From an uncultured Pirellulaceae bacterium (lineage in GTDB: Bacteria > Planctomycetota > Planctomycetia > Pirellulales > Pirellulaceae): a DNA stretch of 64,000 nucleotides. Below the pieces are notes generated by a model, which had not been told where the DNA came from, did not search any database, and saw nothing but the letters and a program-made list of their open reading frames with translations. The stretch spans positions 186,001 through 250,000 of the forward strand of contig CALKGE010000009.1 of NCBI GenBank assembly GCA_938084685.1, written 5' to 3'. The position numbers and the translations under genes were made by a program. Below, in pieces: positions 1 through 8,872 of the stretch; position 1 is the first letter of the stretch, and every line of letters starts with the position of its first letter.

Positions 1-168
1 TGACTGACAGAATGGTACGCCACAATCCATGCAACGGGCACCTTGAACTGCAAGGTGTTCATCGGAAGGAGCGGTATAGATTTCCTGATAGTCGTCGATA
101 CGAACCAGCGGCAGGCGATACGGAATTGTCTCGCGTTGGAATTCTTTAAAACCAGTTGGTTTACCCAT
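1..168 (-). CDS. gltD: Glutamate synthase small subunit, N-terminus (partial)
   Basis: The first 56 codons of the small subunit run off the left edge of the window. Starting from the ATG at 168 the translation begins MGKPTGFKEFQRETIPYR and contains the cysteine-rich stretch ARCMDCGVPFCQ, typical of the N-terminal iron-sulfur domain of GltD and related amidotransferase-associated oxidoreductases. GltD supplies electrons from NAD(P)H through FAD and [4Fe-4S] clusters to the large subunit. It lies 90 bp downstream of gltB on the same strand, the usual gltBD order. I see no strong Shine-Dalgarno before the ATG. The FAD and NADPH domains are outside the window. Confidence 0.93.
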   Translation of the reverse strand, partial: MGKPTGFKEFQRETIPYRLPLVRIDDYQEIYTAPSDEHLAVQGARCMDCGVPFCQS

Positions 169-258
169 TAGTATTTACCGTTTTTATTGTGTTGAATCCT
201 GAGTGCTCAGGAGTTGTTTGTTGTTGAAAAAGGTCAAAGTCTGCAGCAGGATTGGTTG

Positions 259-3200
259 CTAGCTGGTTTCAGCTGCCTGTTTGACCTTCTGTGCTTCCAG
301 CACTCGTTTGTAGTCCGTTGGCATGACTTTGATCAGTTGGCCGAGGAAGTTATCCCAGTCTGCCAGTACTGCTTCTGCTACGGTGGAACCAGTGTATTGC
401 TGGTGTTTCTCAATCAGTTCCCGTACTTCGGCAATGTCATCAGGAGCCTCGACTTTTTCCAGCTCGACCAGTTCCAAATTACATTTCAGATTGAAGTCTC
501 CATCGCGGTCCCAGACGTAGGCAACTCCGCCAGACATCCCGGCGGCAAAGTTGCGACCTGTAGGGCCGAGGATAACAGTGCGACCACCTGTCATGTACTC
601 GCATCCATGATCCCCTACTCCTTCCACCACGGAACGGGCGCCGGAGTTACGGACACAGAATCGTTCGGCTACCTGTCCTCGGAAGAATGCTTCTCCAGCG
701 GTTGCACCGTAGAGACATACATTCCCGGCAATGAAATTTTCTTCGGGAACAAACGTACTGCTGGCCGGCGGATAAATGGCGATTCGTCCGCCGGAAAGCC
801 CTTTGCCCACATAGTCGTTGGCGTCTCCTTCAATTTCCATGAAGATTCCCTGCGCCAGGAACGCTCCAAAGCTCTGACCCGCTGAACCGTTGAATTTGAT
901 CTTGATGGTTTCATCCGGAAGGTGATTGCCTCCGATTGCCGTCACCAGCGTATGGCTGAGCATGGTGCCGACAGTACGGTTGGTATTCACGATCGGCAAT
1001 TCGATCGAGACAGCCTGCTGATTTTCAATCGCGGGTTTGGCCAATTCGATCAGCTGGTTGTCCAGAGCATCTTCCAGGCCATGATCCTGTTTGATGGTAC
1101 AGATAACATCCACATCGTCATTCAGTTTAGTAGCAGGGGCCAGGATTGAGGAGAGGTCCAGACCGTCGGCTTTCCAATGATCAATCGCAGCTCTGGTTTC
1201 CAGGCAATCGACGCGTCCCACCATTTCATCAATGGTACGGAAGCCGAGTTGCGCCATGATTCGACGCGTTTCTTCGGCGACCATGAACAGGTAGTTCACC
1301 ACATGTTCCGGTTTTCCACTGAATTTCGCTCGTAAGTCCGGATCCTGAGTAGCGATACCGACCGGGCAAGTGTTCAGATGGCATTTACGCATCATGATAC
1401 AGCCAAGAGTGATCAGCGGAGCGGTCGAGAATCCAAATTCTTCTGCTCCCAGCAGTGCTGCAATCGCAACGTCACGACCGGTTCGCAGGCCTCCGTCGGT
1501 CTGCAGGATTGTTCGGCTTCTGAGGTCATTCATGACCAGAGTCTGGTGAGTTTCCGCGATTCCCAGTTCCCATGGCAATCCGGCGTGCTTGATACTGGTC
1601 AGTGGAGAAGCTCCCGTTCCTCCGTTGTGTCCTGAGATCAGGATGTGATCAGCATGTGCCTTGGAAACACCGGCAGCGACGGTACCCACGCCAACTTCGG
1701 AAACCAGTTTTACGCTGATGCGAGCTTTGGGGTTTGCATTCTTGAGGTCATGGATCAGTTGTGCCAGGTCCTCGATCGAATAGATGTCATGGTGCGGAGG
1801 TGGACTGATGAGTCCCACACCGGGTGTGGAATAGCGAATACGAGCGATATTTTCATCCACTTTTCGCCCGGGCAGTTCACCACCTTCGCCAGGTTTTGCC
1901 CCCTGAGAAATCTTGATTTGAATTTCATCTGCATTGGCCAGGTACCAGATCGTAACTCCAAAGCGTCCTGAGGCGACCTGTTTGATGGCTGATCGTTTGG
2001 AGTCACCGTTTTCCAGTGGAGCAAATCGAGCTGGATCTTCACCACCTTCACCCGTATTGCTCTTTCCTCCCAGACGATTCATGGCGATGGCCAGCGTTTC
2101 GTGGGATTCGGCAGAGATGGAGCCAAAACTCATTGCACCCGTCACAAATCGCTTAACGATTTCACTGGCTGGCTGAACTTCTTCCAGCTCAATAGGCCCT
2201 CCGTTGACATCTGTTTTGAATTCCAGCAGTCCTCGCAGCGAACCCTGATTTCGTTCGTGGTTATTAAGGTGTTCGGCAAATTTCCAGTAGTCCTCACGAC
2301 TGTTAGTTCGGGCTGCGATTTGCAGATGGGCAATGGATGCAGGATCCCAGGCATGCTGTTCACCTTCGGCTCGCCAGTGGAATTCACCAGGATTGGCAAG
2401 GATTGGTAACCCTTCGTCATGGCGTTCCGGAAAACCCAGGTTGTGGCGACGAACTGTTTCATTAGCCAGGACGTTGAAACTAACACCCTGTACGCGGCTG
2501 GCAGTGCCGACAAAACAACGCTCAATAACCTCATCCTGTAAACCGATCGCTTCAAAAATCTGAGCACCTTTATAGGACTGCAGGGTGGAGATACCCATCT
2601 TGCCCATCACTTTTAGCATCCCTTTGGCGACTGCTTTCTTGTACAACGCCACGACTTTATCGTCATCGGCAATCGAGTCATCCAGCAGGTTGTCCCGTCG
2701 TGCCTGCCAAAGTGATTCGAAGGCCAGATAGGGGTTGATTCCATCGATACCGTAACCGATCAGCATACAGTGGTGATGGACTTCGCGTGCTTCTCCGGAT
2801 TCGAGAATCAGGCCAATCTGAGTTCGTTTGGCTTGTTTCACCAGATGGTGATGGACAGCTCCGGTTGCCAGCAGGGAACTGACCGGGATACGGTCGGCGT
2901 CCACAGCGCGGTCCGACAGTACGGCTATCGAGTAGCCGTCGGTGATCGCCTGTTCGGCTTCCTGACAGATCCGGTCCAGAGCGGTTGCGAGGCCGGCTTC
3001 CCCTTCACGACGAGGATAGGTGATATCGATGGTCTTCGATTTCCAACCGCGGTGATCCATGTTGGCAACGGCATCCAGCTCCTCGTTGGTGAGAATTGGA
3101 TGAGGAATCAGCAGGCGATTGGCGTGTTCAGCAGTTGTTTCGACCAGATTCTTTTCCGGGCCAATGTAACACTCCAGGGACATGATGATCCCTTCACGAA

Positions 3201-4830
3201 TGGAGTCCACTGCCGGGTTGGTAACCTGAGCAAAGAGTTGCTTGAAATAATCATAGATCATGCGAGGCTGATCACTGAGGCAGGCCAGTGCCGCGTCATT
3301 TCCCATGGAACCCACGGGGTCGCGTTTCTCATGCAGCATGGGGATCAGCATGAACTGCATGGTTTCGGCGGTGTAACCAAAGGTCTGCATACGAGCCAGC
3401 AGGGTCGCCTCATCGAACGATTTGTGATCTTTTTCAGGGTTCAAGTCAGCCAGTTGGATGCGGTTTTCCTTCAGCCACTGAGCATAAGGCTGCCGACTGG
3501 CGAACTCTTCTTTCAGTTCCTGGTCAGGAATGAGTCGTCCCTGTTCAAAATCAACCAGAAACATGCGGCCAGGTTGCAGCCGACCTTTGTATTTGACATT
3601 GGCAGGGTCAATTTTGAGAACGCCGACTTCACTGGCCATGATGACCCGATCGTCATGGGTGAGATAGAAACGGCTGGGGCGTAGTCCGTTACGATCAAGA
3701 ATAGCTCCGATATACTTACCGTCGGTGTATACGATCGAGGCTGGGCCATCCCAGGGTTCCATCAGGCAACTGTGATATTCGTAGAAGGCACGTTTATTCT
3801 CACTCATCGTGTCGTGCTTTTGCCAGGCTTCGGGGATCATCATCATGACCGCTTCCTGGAGCGTTCGCCCGGACATGAGCAGGAATTCCAGTGCGTTATC
3901 GAAGTTGCCCGAGTCTGAGCAGTCGGGTTCGATAATCGGAAACAGTTTTTCCAGATCGTCGCCGAACTGTTCTGTCTGGATGACTCCTTCACGTGCAGCC
4001 ATCCAGTTCACGTTGCCACGAAGTGTGTTGATTTCTCCGTTGTGAGCCATAAAGCGGCAGGGTTGAGCCCGGTCCCAACTGGGGAAGGTGTTGGTGGAGA
4101 ATCGCGAGTGAATCATTGCCAGGTGGGTGGTGTAGTCTTCACTCTGCAGATCGTGAAAGAAGGGGACAACCTGATAGGTCGTCATCATACCTTTGTAGAG
4201 CATCACTTTGCTGGAAAGTGAACAGATATAGAACAACTTGGACTCGCTCATCGATTCATCCCCGCGCAGTGCGTGACTCGCTCGTTTGCGGATGATATAG
4301 AGTTGACGTTCGAAGTCCTCGTGCTGAACGCCGTCAGCAGCTGCAATGATCAAGTGTTCAATAACTGGCATGGCCGACAATGCAGTAGGACCAATGTTGG
4401 CTCCGGAAGGGTCCGTGGGAACGGTTCGCCAGCCTACCAGCGTTTGTCCCTGATCAGCAATAATCTGCTCGACAGTCGCTTTACACTGAGCGCGTTGCGC
4501 ATCGTTCTGAGGCAGAAAGACGACACCGGCTCCAAAGTGACCATCCTCTGGTAATTTGGCATTGAATTCCTGGCTGACGACTTTGCGCATGAAGTCATAG
4601 GGAAAACCGGTCAGCATGCCAGCTCCGTCACCCGAGTTGGGTTCGCAGCCACAGGCACCACGGTGCTCCATGTTCATCATGATTTCGTTTGCGTCGAGCA
4701 CGATCTGGTGGCTGCGTTGCCCTTTGATATGAGCGACAAATCCCACGCCACAGGCGTCTTTTTCCAGGGTCGGATCGTAGAGTCCCTGCTTTTCAGGTAA
4801 GCCAAAATTCATCAAGTTGTTCATGGTCAT
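259..4830 (-). CDS. gltB: Glutamate synthase large subunit
   Basis: A 1523-residue GltB that makes glutamate from glutamine and 2-oxoglutarate in the cytoplasm. A short propeptide precedes the N-terminal nucleophile Cys27 (DACGVGF), so self-cleavage before Cys27 is expected. The class II glutaminase domain covers about 27-430, followed by the central domain, the FMN-binding synthase domain (about 830-1200, with GGKSNTGEGGED) and the C-terminal GXGXG beta-helix domain (about 1250-1500). The 3Fe-4S cysteines are Cys1144, Cys1150 and Cys1155 (C-x5-C-x4-C). Full length for the family. The ATG at 4830 overlaps the stop of the upstream LysR gene (ATGA); the third residue is also Met. Because gltD follows, the pyridine-nucleotide form is more likely than the ferredoxin form. 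Confidence 0.97.
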   Translation of the reverse strand: MTMNNLMNFGLPEKQGLYDPTLEKDACGVGFVAHIKGQRSHQIVLDANEIMMNMEHRGACGCEPNSGDGAGMLTGFPYDFMRKVVSQEFNAKLPEDGHFGAGVVFLPQNDAQRAQCKATVEQIIADQGQTLVGWRTVPTDPSGANIGPTALSAMPVIEHLIIAAADGVQHEDFERQLYIIRKRASHALRGDESMSESKLFYICSLSSKVMLYKGMMTTYQVVPFFHDLQSEDYTTHLAMIHSRFSTNTFPSWDRAQPCRFMAHNGEINTLRGNVNWMAAREGVIQTEQFGDDLEKLFPIIEPDCSDSGNFDNALEFLLMSGRTLQEAVMMMIPEAWQKHDTMSENKRAFYEYHSCLMEPWDGPASIVYTDGKYIGAILDRNGLRPSRFYLTHDDRVIMASEVGVLKIDPANVKYKGRLQPGRMFLVDFEQGRLIPDQELKEEFASRQPYAQWLKENRIQLADLNPEKDHKSFDEATLLARMQTFGYTAETMQFMLIPMLHEKRDPVGSMGNDAALACLSDQPRMIYDYFKQLFAQVTNPAVDSIREGIIMSLECYIGPEKNLVETTAEHANRLLIPHPILTNEELDAVANMDHRGWKSKTIDITYPRREGEAGLATALDRICQEAEQAITDGYSIAVLSDRAVDADRIPVSSLLATGAVHHHLVKQAKRTQIGLILESGEAREVHHHCMLIGYGIDGINPYLAFESLWQARRDNLLDDSIADDDKVVALYKKAVAKGMLKVMGKMGISTLQSYKGAQIFEAIGLQDEVIERCFVGTASRVQGVSFNVLANETVRRHNLGFPERHDEGLPILANPGEFHWRAEGEQHAWDPASIAHLQIAARTNSREDYWKFAEHLNNHERNQGSLRGLLEFKTDVNGGPIELEEVQPASEIVKRFVTGAMSFGSISAESHETLAIAMNRLGGKSNTGEGGEDPARFAPLENGDSKRSAIKQVASGRFGVTIWYLANADEIQIKISQGAKPGEGGELPGRKVDENIARIRYSTPGVGLISPPPHHDIYSIEDLAQLIHDLKNANPKARISVKLVSEVGVGTVAAGVSKAHADHILISGHNGGTGASPLTSIKHAGLPWELGIAETHQTLVMNDLRSRTILQTDGGLRTGRDVAIAALLGAEEFGFSTAPLITLGCIMMRKCHLNTCPVGIATQDPDLRAKFSGKPEHVVNYLFMVAEETRRIMAQLGFRTIDEMVGRVDCLETRAAIDHWKADGLDLSSILAPATKLNDDVDVICTIKQDHGLEDALDNQLIELAKPAIENQQAVSIELPIVNTNRTVGTMLSHTLVTAIGGNHLPDETIKIKFNGSAGQSFGAFLAQGIFMEIEGDANDYVGKGLSGGRIAIYPPASSTFVPEENFIAGNVCLYGATAGEAFFRGQVAERFCVRNSGARSVVEGVGDHGCEYMTGGRTVILGPTGRNFAAGMSGGVAYVWDRDGDFNLKCNLELVELEKVEAPDDIAEVRELIEKHQQYTGSTVAEAVLADWDNFLGQLIKVMPTDYKRVLEAQKVKQAAETS

Positions 4831-5825
4831 ATTTCTATTTCTGTCTGTCCTGTCCGACCTGCCTTGGCGGCTGGAAAAACTCCAGAAGGTGTTTCTATTT
4901 CAGGTTGATCGAGGGGAGAGGGATGGCGATGGGGAGTAGCGGCCTGTGCGTCACCGATAAGCAGTTCGATAAAGTTTTCGGTGTTTTCACCTAACCTGAT
5001 GTTCTCACGGTGAATAATACCGACAGGCCGAATCAGCGGAGTGGATTCAATTTGAACCGTGGTTAGCGTGCCAGCGGCTACTTCCCGCTGGACGTGAGCT
5101 TCGGGGAGTATGCTGAAACCAGCATTGATTTCGATGGCTCGCTTGAGCGTCTCGATGTTGTCAAATTCCATGACCACATTAGGCGTGGCATTACAATCAG
5201 CAAGTACCCGGTTGATCTCCTGGCCGATTCTCAGATTCTGATCAAACCCGATCATGTCAAAACCGTTGAGGTCTTTCAGGGATACTGACGAATCCCTGGC
5301 CAGAGGATGATCCGGGGAAACCACCACGGCCATATCTTCTTCCCGCCAGGGAATGACTGCGACCGCATGGGTGGCTGTCGGATAACTCAGCAGTCCCAGA
5401 TCGACATCTCCGGATTTCACCAGATTGTAAACTTCGCTGGGATGATGGTATTCGAGTTGCACATTGATCTCAGGGTTGAACTCAGTGAACCGCTGCACAA
5501 ACTGCTTCATGTAACTCAGGCCCACTGAATAAATCGATGCGACTTTTACGGTGCCTGCTGAGTTGCTGTGGACATTGTTGAGGCGAGTGACAAGATTATC
5601 AAACTGGCGTACCAGCTTGACGCAATGATCAAAGCAAACTTTCCCCTCTTCGGTGATCACAAATGGTCGTTTCGAACGATCCAGAAGCTTAACACCAAAG
5701 TGGTTTTCCATCTGGTTTATCGTCTGACTGGCCGCCGATTGGGTGATCCCGTTGTCATCGGCTGCTTTCGAAAAACTACGCCTTGTAACAACGTCACAAA
5801 AAACCTTTAAAGCTCGGATTTGCAT
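4827..5825 (-). CDS. LysR-family regulator coupled to gltB
   Basis: A 332-residue LysR-type transcription factor. The N-terminal winged helix-turn-helix (about 1-60) has the signature RSFSKAADDNGITQSAASQ, followed by a linker helix and a periplasmic-binding-like effector domain (about 90-295). The last 35 or so residues are a proline-rich tail beyond the usual end of the family. Its TGA overlaps the gltB ATG by four bases, so the two are probably co-transcribed and translationally coupled. That points to control of nitrogen assimilation, with autoregulation. It plays the part of Bacillus GltC by context, but GltC is divergently placed, so orthology is not implied. The start is set by the ATG at 5825, just ahead of the HTH. 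Confidence 0.9.
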   Translation of the reverse strand: MQIRALKVFCDVVTRRSFSKAADDNGITQSAASQTINQMENHFGVKLLDRSKRPFVITEEGKVCFDHCVKLVRQFDNLVTRLNNVHSNSAGTVKVASIYSVGLSYMKQFVQRFTEFNPEINVQLEYHHPSEVYNLVKSGDVDLGLLSYPTATHAVAVIPWREEDMAVVVSPDHPLARDSSVSLKDLNGFDMIGFDQNLRIGQEINRVLADCNATPNVVMEFDNIETLKRAIEINAGFSILPEAHVQREVAAGTLTTVQIESTPLIRPVGIIHRENIRLGENTENFIELLIGDAQAATPHRHPSPLDQPEIETPSGVFPAAKAGRTGQTEIEI

Positions 5826-5840
5826 AGGATGACGATCCTA
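5825..5840. promoter_or_regulatory. Inverted repeat abutting the lysR start codon
   Basis: TAGGAT-GACG-ATCCTA is a perfect 6-bp inverted repeat with a 4-base spacer. It begins at the first base of the LysR start codon and covers the ribosome-binding region. It could be an operator or an RNA hairpin limiting translation of the regulator. The function is inferred. Confidence 0.3.
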
Positions 5841-5889
5841 TCTCAAGCTCAAACCACTACAAATCGAATAATCTGAGCGAATAATGATT

Positions 5890-5919
5890 AGTATAAAAGC
5901 CTCTAATACTCGGAGGCAA
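5890..5919 (-). promoter_or_regulatory. Candidate sigma70-type promoter for lysR-gltBD
   Basis: On the minus strand there is a -35-like TTGCCT (5919-5914), an 18-base spacer and a -10-like TATACT (5895-5890), 64 bases upstream of the LysR start. A GCCTC/GAGGC inverted repeat (5899-5903, 5913-5917) lies across the spacer. The octamer CGAATAAT occurs twice downstream (5865-5872 and 5878-5885), 13 bases apart, as expected for a direct-repeat binding site. Assigned by consensus match only. Confidence 0.33.
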
Positions 5920-5982
5920 TCATTCAAAATATCCGTGAAAATAGAGACCGTCAACTGGGGAAACACCATCCATGAATGTTTT

Positions 5983-6019
5983 CACCTCTCTATTAGCAGA
6001 GCTAATAAGAAAAGAGGTG
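5983..6019. promoter_or_regulatory. Nested inverted repeat (operator, terminator or leader element)
   Basis: Outer arms CACCTCT/AGAGGTG (5983-5989, 6013-6019) enclose inner arms TATTAGC/GCTAATA (5991-5997, 6001-6007) around an AGA loop. As RNA this is a 14-pair two-part hairpin. It has no U-tract after it on either strand, so a simple intrinsic terminator is less likely than an operator or a structured leader. It sits 150 bases after the amidohydrolase gene and about 160 bases before the LysR gene. Confidence 0.45.
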
Positions 6020-6169
6020 TATCAGCAGGGGGCGGTTCCAAAGAGGAACGTGGAAAAGAACGCCGTTGTGTTTGCAAATGGGCAGGAATTTGGGTTTACG
6101 ACTGAAGGATTCTGAAAGCGGGCTGCTTGGCGAGAGGAATCGAGCGGCCCGATGGTTGCTCGAATTTCG

Positions 6170-7615
6170 TTACTGTTCAGGGGAGTTTCGGTAGTCAAGC
6201 GGTGGTTTCTGTCCTGGTACCATAAGTGTCTTATACGGTTGTCCTCCCAATCTTTGACGAAGTTCGGCCTGGGCAGCTGTGATGATTTCCGGAGAGCTAA
6301 ACAGGTCGTAGGCGGTAGCGGCCAGGACGCGTGAGGCGAGGTGCATTCCTTTACGAGCGATCGTGGTTCCCCCGCAGGCTACAGCTTGCCAGCTATGTCC
6401 TGGGGTTCCGGGAACAAAACATGCCGTATTGAATCCTGTCGTGGGAACAACCCAGCTGACGTCTCCCACATCGGTGGAACCCATTCCAATCGTGCCACTC
6501 ACATCCACAACATCTGCAACGCTGGAGAGTGGGACGCTGTTATCCAGAGTGTTCTGGATACGGGCTGCGAATTGAATTTCTTGCGAATCCCACTGCAGTC
6601 GGTTGAGATTTCTCAGGTTTCGCAGAGTGATTCCTGAGAGTACATGGTTGGGAAGTATTTCAACAATCCCTCCCTGAAAGTCGATTTCGAGTTTGGTTTC
6701 TGTTGCCAACGCTCCTGCCTGAGCGCACTTCACAAGCCGTGCATAGAGATCACGGACCACATCGGACTTCGGGTGACGAATGTAGTAATAGACTTCTGCA
6801 AATTCTGGTACGACGTTAGGAGCTCCACCGCCAGCGGTAATGACGTGATGAATTCGAGTGCCTGCGGGCGTATGTTCGCGAAGAAGTTGGGCCGCGAAAT
6901 TAGTTAGTTCGACGGCATCCAGAGCGCTACGTCCCAGTTCGGGAGCTCCAGCGGCGTGTGCCGCTTTACCATGGAAACGAAATTTGACCGCGTTACGTGC
7001 CAGCGTGCTTCGGTCGCCCGCTGAGTTGGTACTGCTGGGATGCCAGTGCAGTACGGTATCACAATCCTTGAACAGACCGGCATGCACCATAAATACCTTG
7101 GCACTGCCTCCTTCTTCCGCCGGACATCCATAAAAACGAATGGTCCCTTCCAGTTTCCCCGATTCCATCTGTTGAGCTAATGCCACGCAGGCCTCGGCAG
7201 AAGCCACACCGAAAAGATGATGACCGCACGCATGTCCGTAATGCGAGTTCATTCCAGCGAGCTTTCCGCGTTCAGCACTCGCCTGCTGACTTAACCCCGG
7301 CAACGCATCGAATTCTCCCAAAATCCCGATTACAGGTCGGCCTTTGCCGTACGTCGCAGTAAACGCTGTGGGAATGCCTGCCACTCCCTGCTTGATAGTG
7401 AACCCGGCAACTTTCAGATTTTCAGCGAGCAGCTTACTGCTTTTAGTTTCCTGATACCCCGGTTCCGCCCATCGCCAAATTTGCAGCGCTCGCTGCCAGG
7501 CATCCTCGGACCTGGATTCAATGGCTTCAAATAGTTTCTCCTTTTGTGCAAATGCATCGACACTGCAAAGTACGGAAAGAAAAAGTGCCAACAGGACGCG
7601 AAGCTTGAATGACAT
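6170..7615 (-). CDS. Exported M20-family amidohydrolase, AbgB-like
   Basis: A 481-residue zinc amidohydrolase/peptidase of family M20. Residues 1-23 form a signal peptide ending AFA-Q, so it acts outside the cytoplasmic membrane. Family motifs include GEFDALPG, the metal-ligand segment GHACGHHL, an E-E pair (CPAEEGG) and a late conserved TPGHSWQ. The arrangement is closest to aminobenzoyl-glutamate utilisation protein B, which cleaves amide bonds of small N-acyl amino acids. The true substrate cannot be read from the sequence. The ATG has AAAGG about eight bases upstream. It is monocistronic, divergent from the dehydrogenase at 7789. Confidence 0.88.
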   Translation of the reverse strand: MSFKLRVLLALFLSVLCSVDAFAQKEKLFEAIESRSEDAWQRALQIWRWAEPGYQETKSSKLLAENLKVAGFTIKQGVAGIPTAFTATYGKGRPVIGILGEFDALPGLSQQASAERGKLAGMNSHYGHACGHHLFGVASAEACVALAQQMESGKLEGTIRFYGCPAEEGGSAKVFMVHAGLFKDCDTVLHWHPSSTNSAGDRSTLARNAVKFRFHGKAAHAAGAPELGRSALDAVELTNFAAQLLREHTPAGTRIHHVITAGGGAPNVVPEFAEVYYYIRHPKSDVVRDLYARLVKCAQAGALATETKLEIDFQGGIVEILPNHVLSGITLRNLRNLNRLQWDSQEIQFAARIQNTLDNSVPLSSVADVVDVSGTIGMGSTDVGDVSWVVPTTGFNTACFVPGTPGHSWQAVACGGTTIARKGMHLASRVLAATAYDLFSSPEIITAAQAELRQRLGGQPYKTLMVPGQKPPLDYRNSPEQ

Positions 7616-7788
7616 TTCAAGTGCCTTTGTGAGTTAGAGAAGTGCAGCAGTAAGGACCAATATACCAAGTTATGAAACGGGATATCGCTAGAGCTTCAAA
7701 TCATAACTCCCGTACTGTCAACAGTGACGGAGGAAAGGTAGATTGATGAATAGAAAAAAAACTGCCGTTTTGAGTTAGGAATGAGATT

Positions 7789-8772
7789 GTGTTAGCAGCA
7801 GAAATCTATGGCGAAAAACAGATTCGAATGATTGACGTCGAAGAACCGACACTCGGAGATAGTTCTGGGGGCGATATTATCTTTCAACCAGAGTTGGCCT
7901 GCCTGTGTGGTTCGGACCTGCTTTATTTTGAAGCGGATAATCCTGCTTACAAACCGGAAATTGGTCATTCTCTGCATGAAATGATTGGTACGGTTGTCGA
8001 CACGAATGGAAGCAGGTTCCAGATCGGGGATCAGGTGCTATGCGTCCCTTATCGCCAAATGGGATTGCAGGAGCGATTCGTTTGTACCGAAAAACAGGCG
8101 ATTCCTGTAGATACGCGACCAGACATTCGGGAAGCTCTGCTCGCCCAGCCTCTGGGGACCGTCCTTTTTGCCACTCGCCGACTTCCAAACCTGTTGGGCC
8201 TCAACGTCGCTGTCATTGGCCAGGGGCCGATGGGCCAGTTGTGGAATTGCACTTTGGCTCAGCTTGGCTGCCGGCAGATTGTCGGAGTGGATCTTAATGC
8301 CGAGCGGCTGAAAGTATCGCCTCAAATGGGTGCCACGGCGACGCTTCAGGTAAGTGCTGACCAGAGCGATGAAGAAATTGCAGCCGCAGTTCAAAAGGTC
8401 CTGGGGGGCCAAAAACCAGACCTGGTCATTGAATGTGTCGGGCATCGCGAACAGGTCGTCAATTTATGTTTCGAGATTTGCAAAGAGCATGGAAGCGTCT
8501 TTTTCTTCGGAGTTCCAACTCAGGCCTTGCAGCAAATCAGTCTGTTTAAACTCTTCTGGAAAAACATCACGCTTTATGCCAGCGTCGTGCCGGACTTTGA
8601 AATAGACTTTCCGCTGGCCATGCGGTGGATTGCCGAAGGTCGTGTCGATGTTTCTCCGATCATTACCCATCACATGCAACTCAAGGACATCCAGGAAGCC
8701 TTTGACATCTTCAGCCAACGTCAGGACGGAGCGCTCAAAGTCTTTCTCGATTTCCCTGTCCGAAACGCATAA
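7789..8772 (+). CDS. Zinc-type medium-chain dehydrogenase/reductase
   Basis: A 327-residue alcohol-dehydrogenase-like oxidoreductase. The GroES-like catalytic domain has Cys40 (CLCGSD) and His63-Glu64 (HEMIG) as probable catalytic-zinc ligands. The Rossmann fold starts near 138 with VIGQGPMG, followed by the acidic VDLN end of beta-2, which favours NAD. The four-cysteine structural zinc loop is missing, as in several sugar/polyol dehydrogenase branches. The start is GTG, since no in-frame ATG lies upstream of the conserved region; AGGA lies about 12 bases before. The substrate is unknown and there is no operon partner on this strand. Confidence 0.85.
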   Translation: MLAAEIYGEKQIRMIDVEEPTLGDSSGGDIIFQPELACLCGSDLLYFEADNPAYKPEIGHSLHEMIGTVVDTNGSRFQIGDQVLCVPYRQMGLQERFVCTEKQAIPVDTRPDIREALLAQPLGTVLFATRRLPNLLGLNVAVIGQGPMGQLWNCTLAQLGCRQIVGVDLNAERLKVSPQMGATATLQVSADQSDEEIAAAVQKVLGGQKPDLVIECVGHREQVVNLCFEICKEHGSVFFFGVPTQALQQISLFKLFWKNITLYASVVPDFEIDFPLAMRWIAEGRVDVSPIITHHMQLKDIQEAFDIFSQRQDGALKVFLDFPVRNA

Positions 8773-8801
8773 GTTTCTGAAGAGAGATTTGCAGAGTAAT
8801 A

Positions 8802-8850
8802 CGGGCCGTGGCTCGTTGCTAAACCAGTAAAGCCAATTCGAAACGGCCCG
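8802..8850. terminator. Inverted repeat between convergent genes
   Basis: CGGGCCGT (8802-8809) pairs with ACGGCCCG (8843-8850), with an inner GGCT/AGCC pair. It lies between the stops of two convergent genes, the expected place for a bidirectional terminator. There is no T-run beyond either arm, so the assignment rests on position and stem only. Confidence 0.4.
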
Positions 8851-8872
8851 ACCTCATCAACCAGAACGGTTT

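Larger units (their letters stand above)
5826..6169. other. Intergenic region with lysR-gltBD leader
   Basis: 344 bases without a credible gene between the amidohydrolase stop and the LysR start, both on the minus strand. It holds the promoter candidate, the start-codon palindrome and the nested dyad listed separately. A 73-codon plus-strand frame crosses it but has no recognisable domain and runs straight through the dyad. Confidence 0.6.

Noticed and set aside
2770-3684. 304-codon open frame opposite gltB
   Set aside because: Antisense to the glutamate synthase domain, with no recognisable domain or ribosome-binding site; gltB is certain here.
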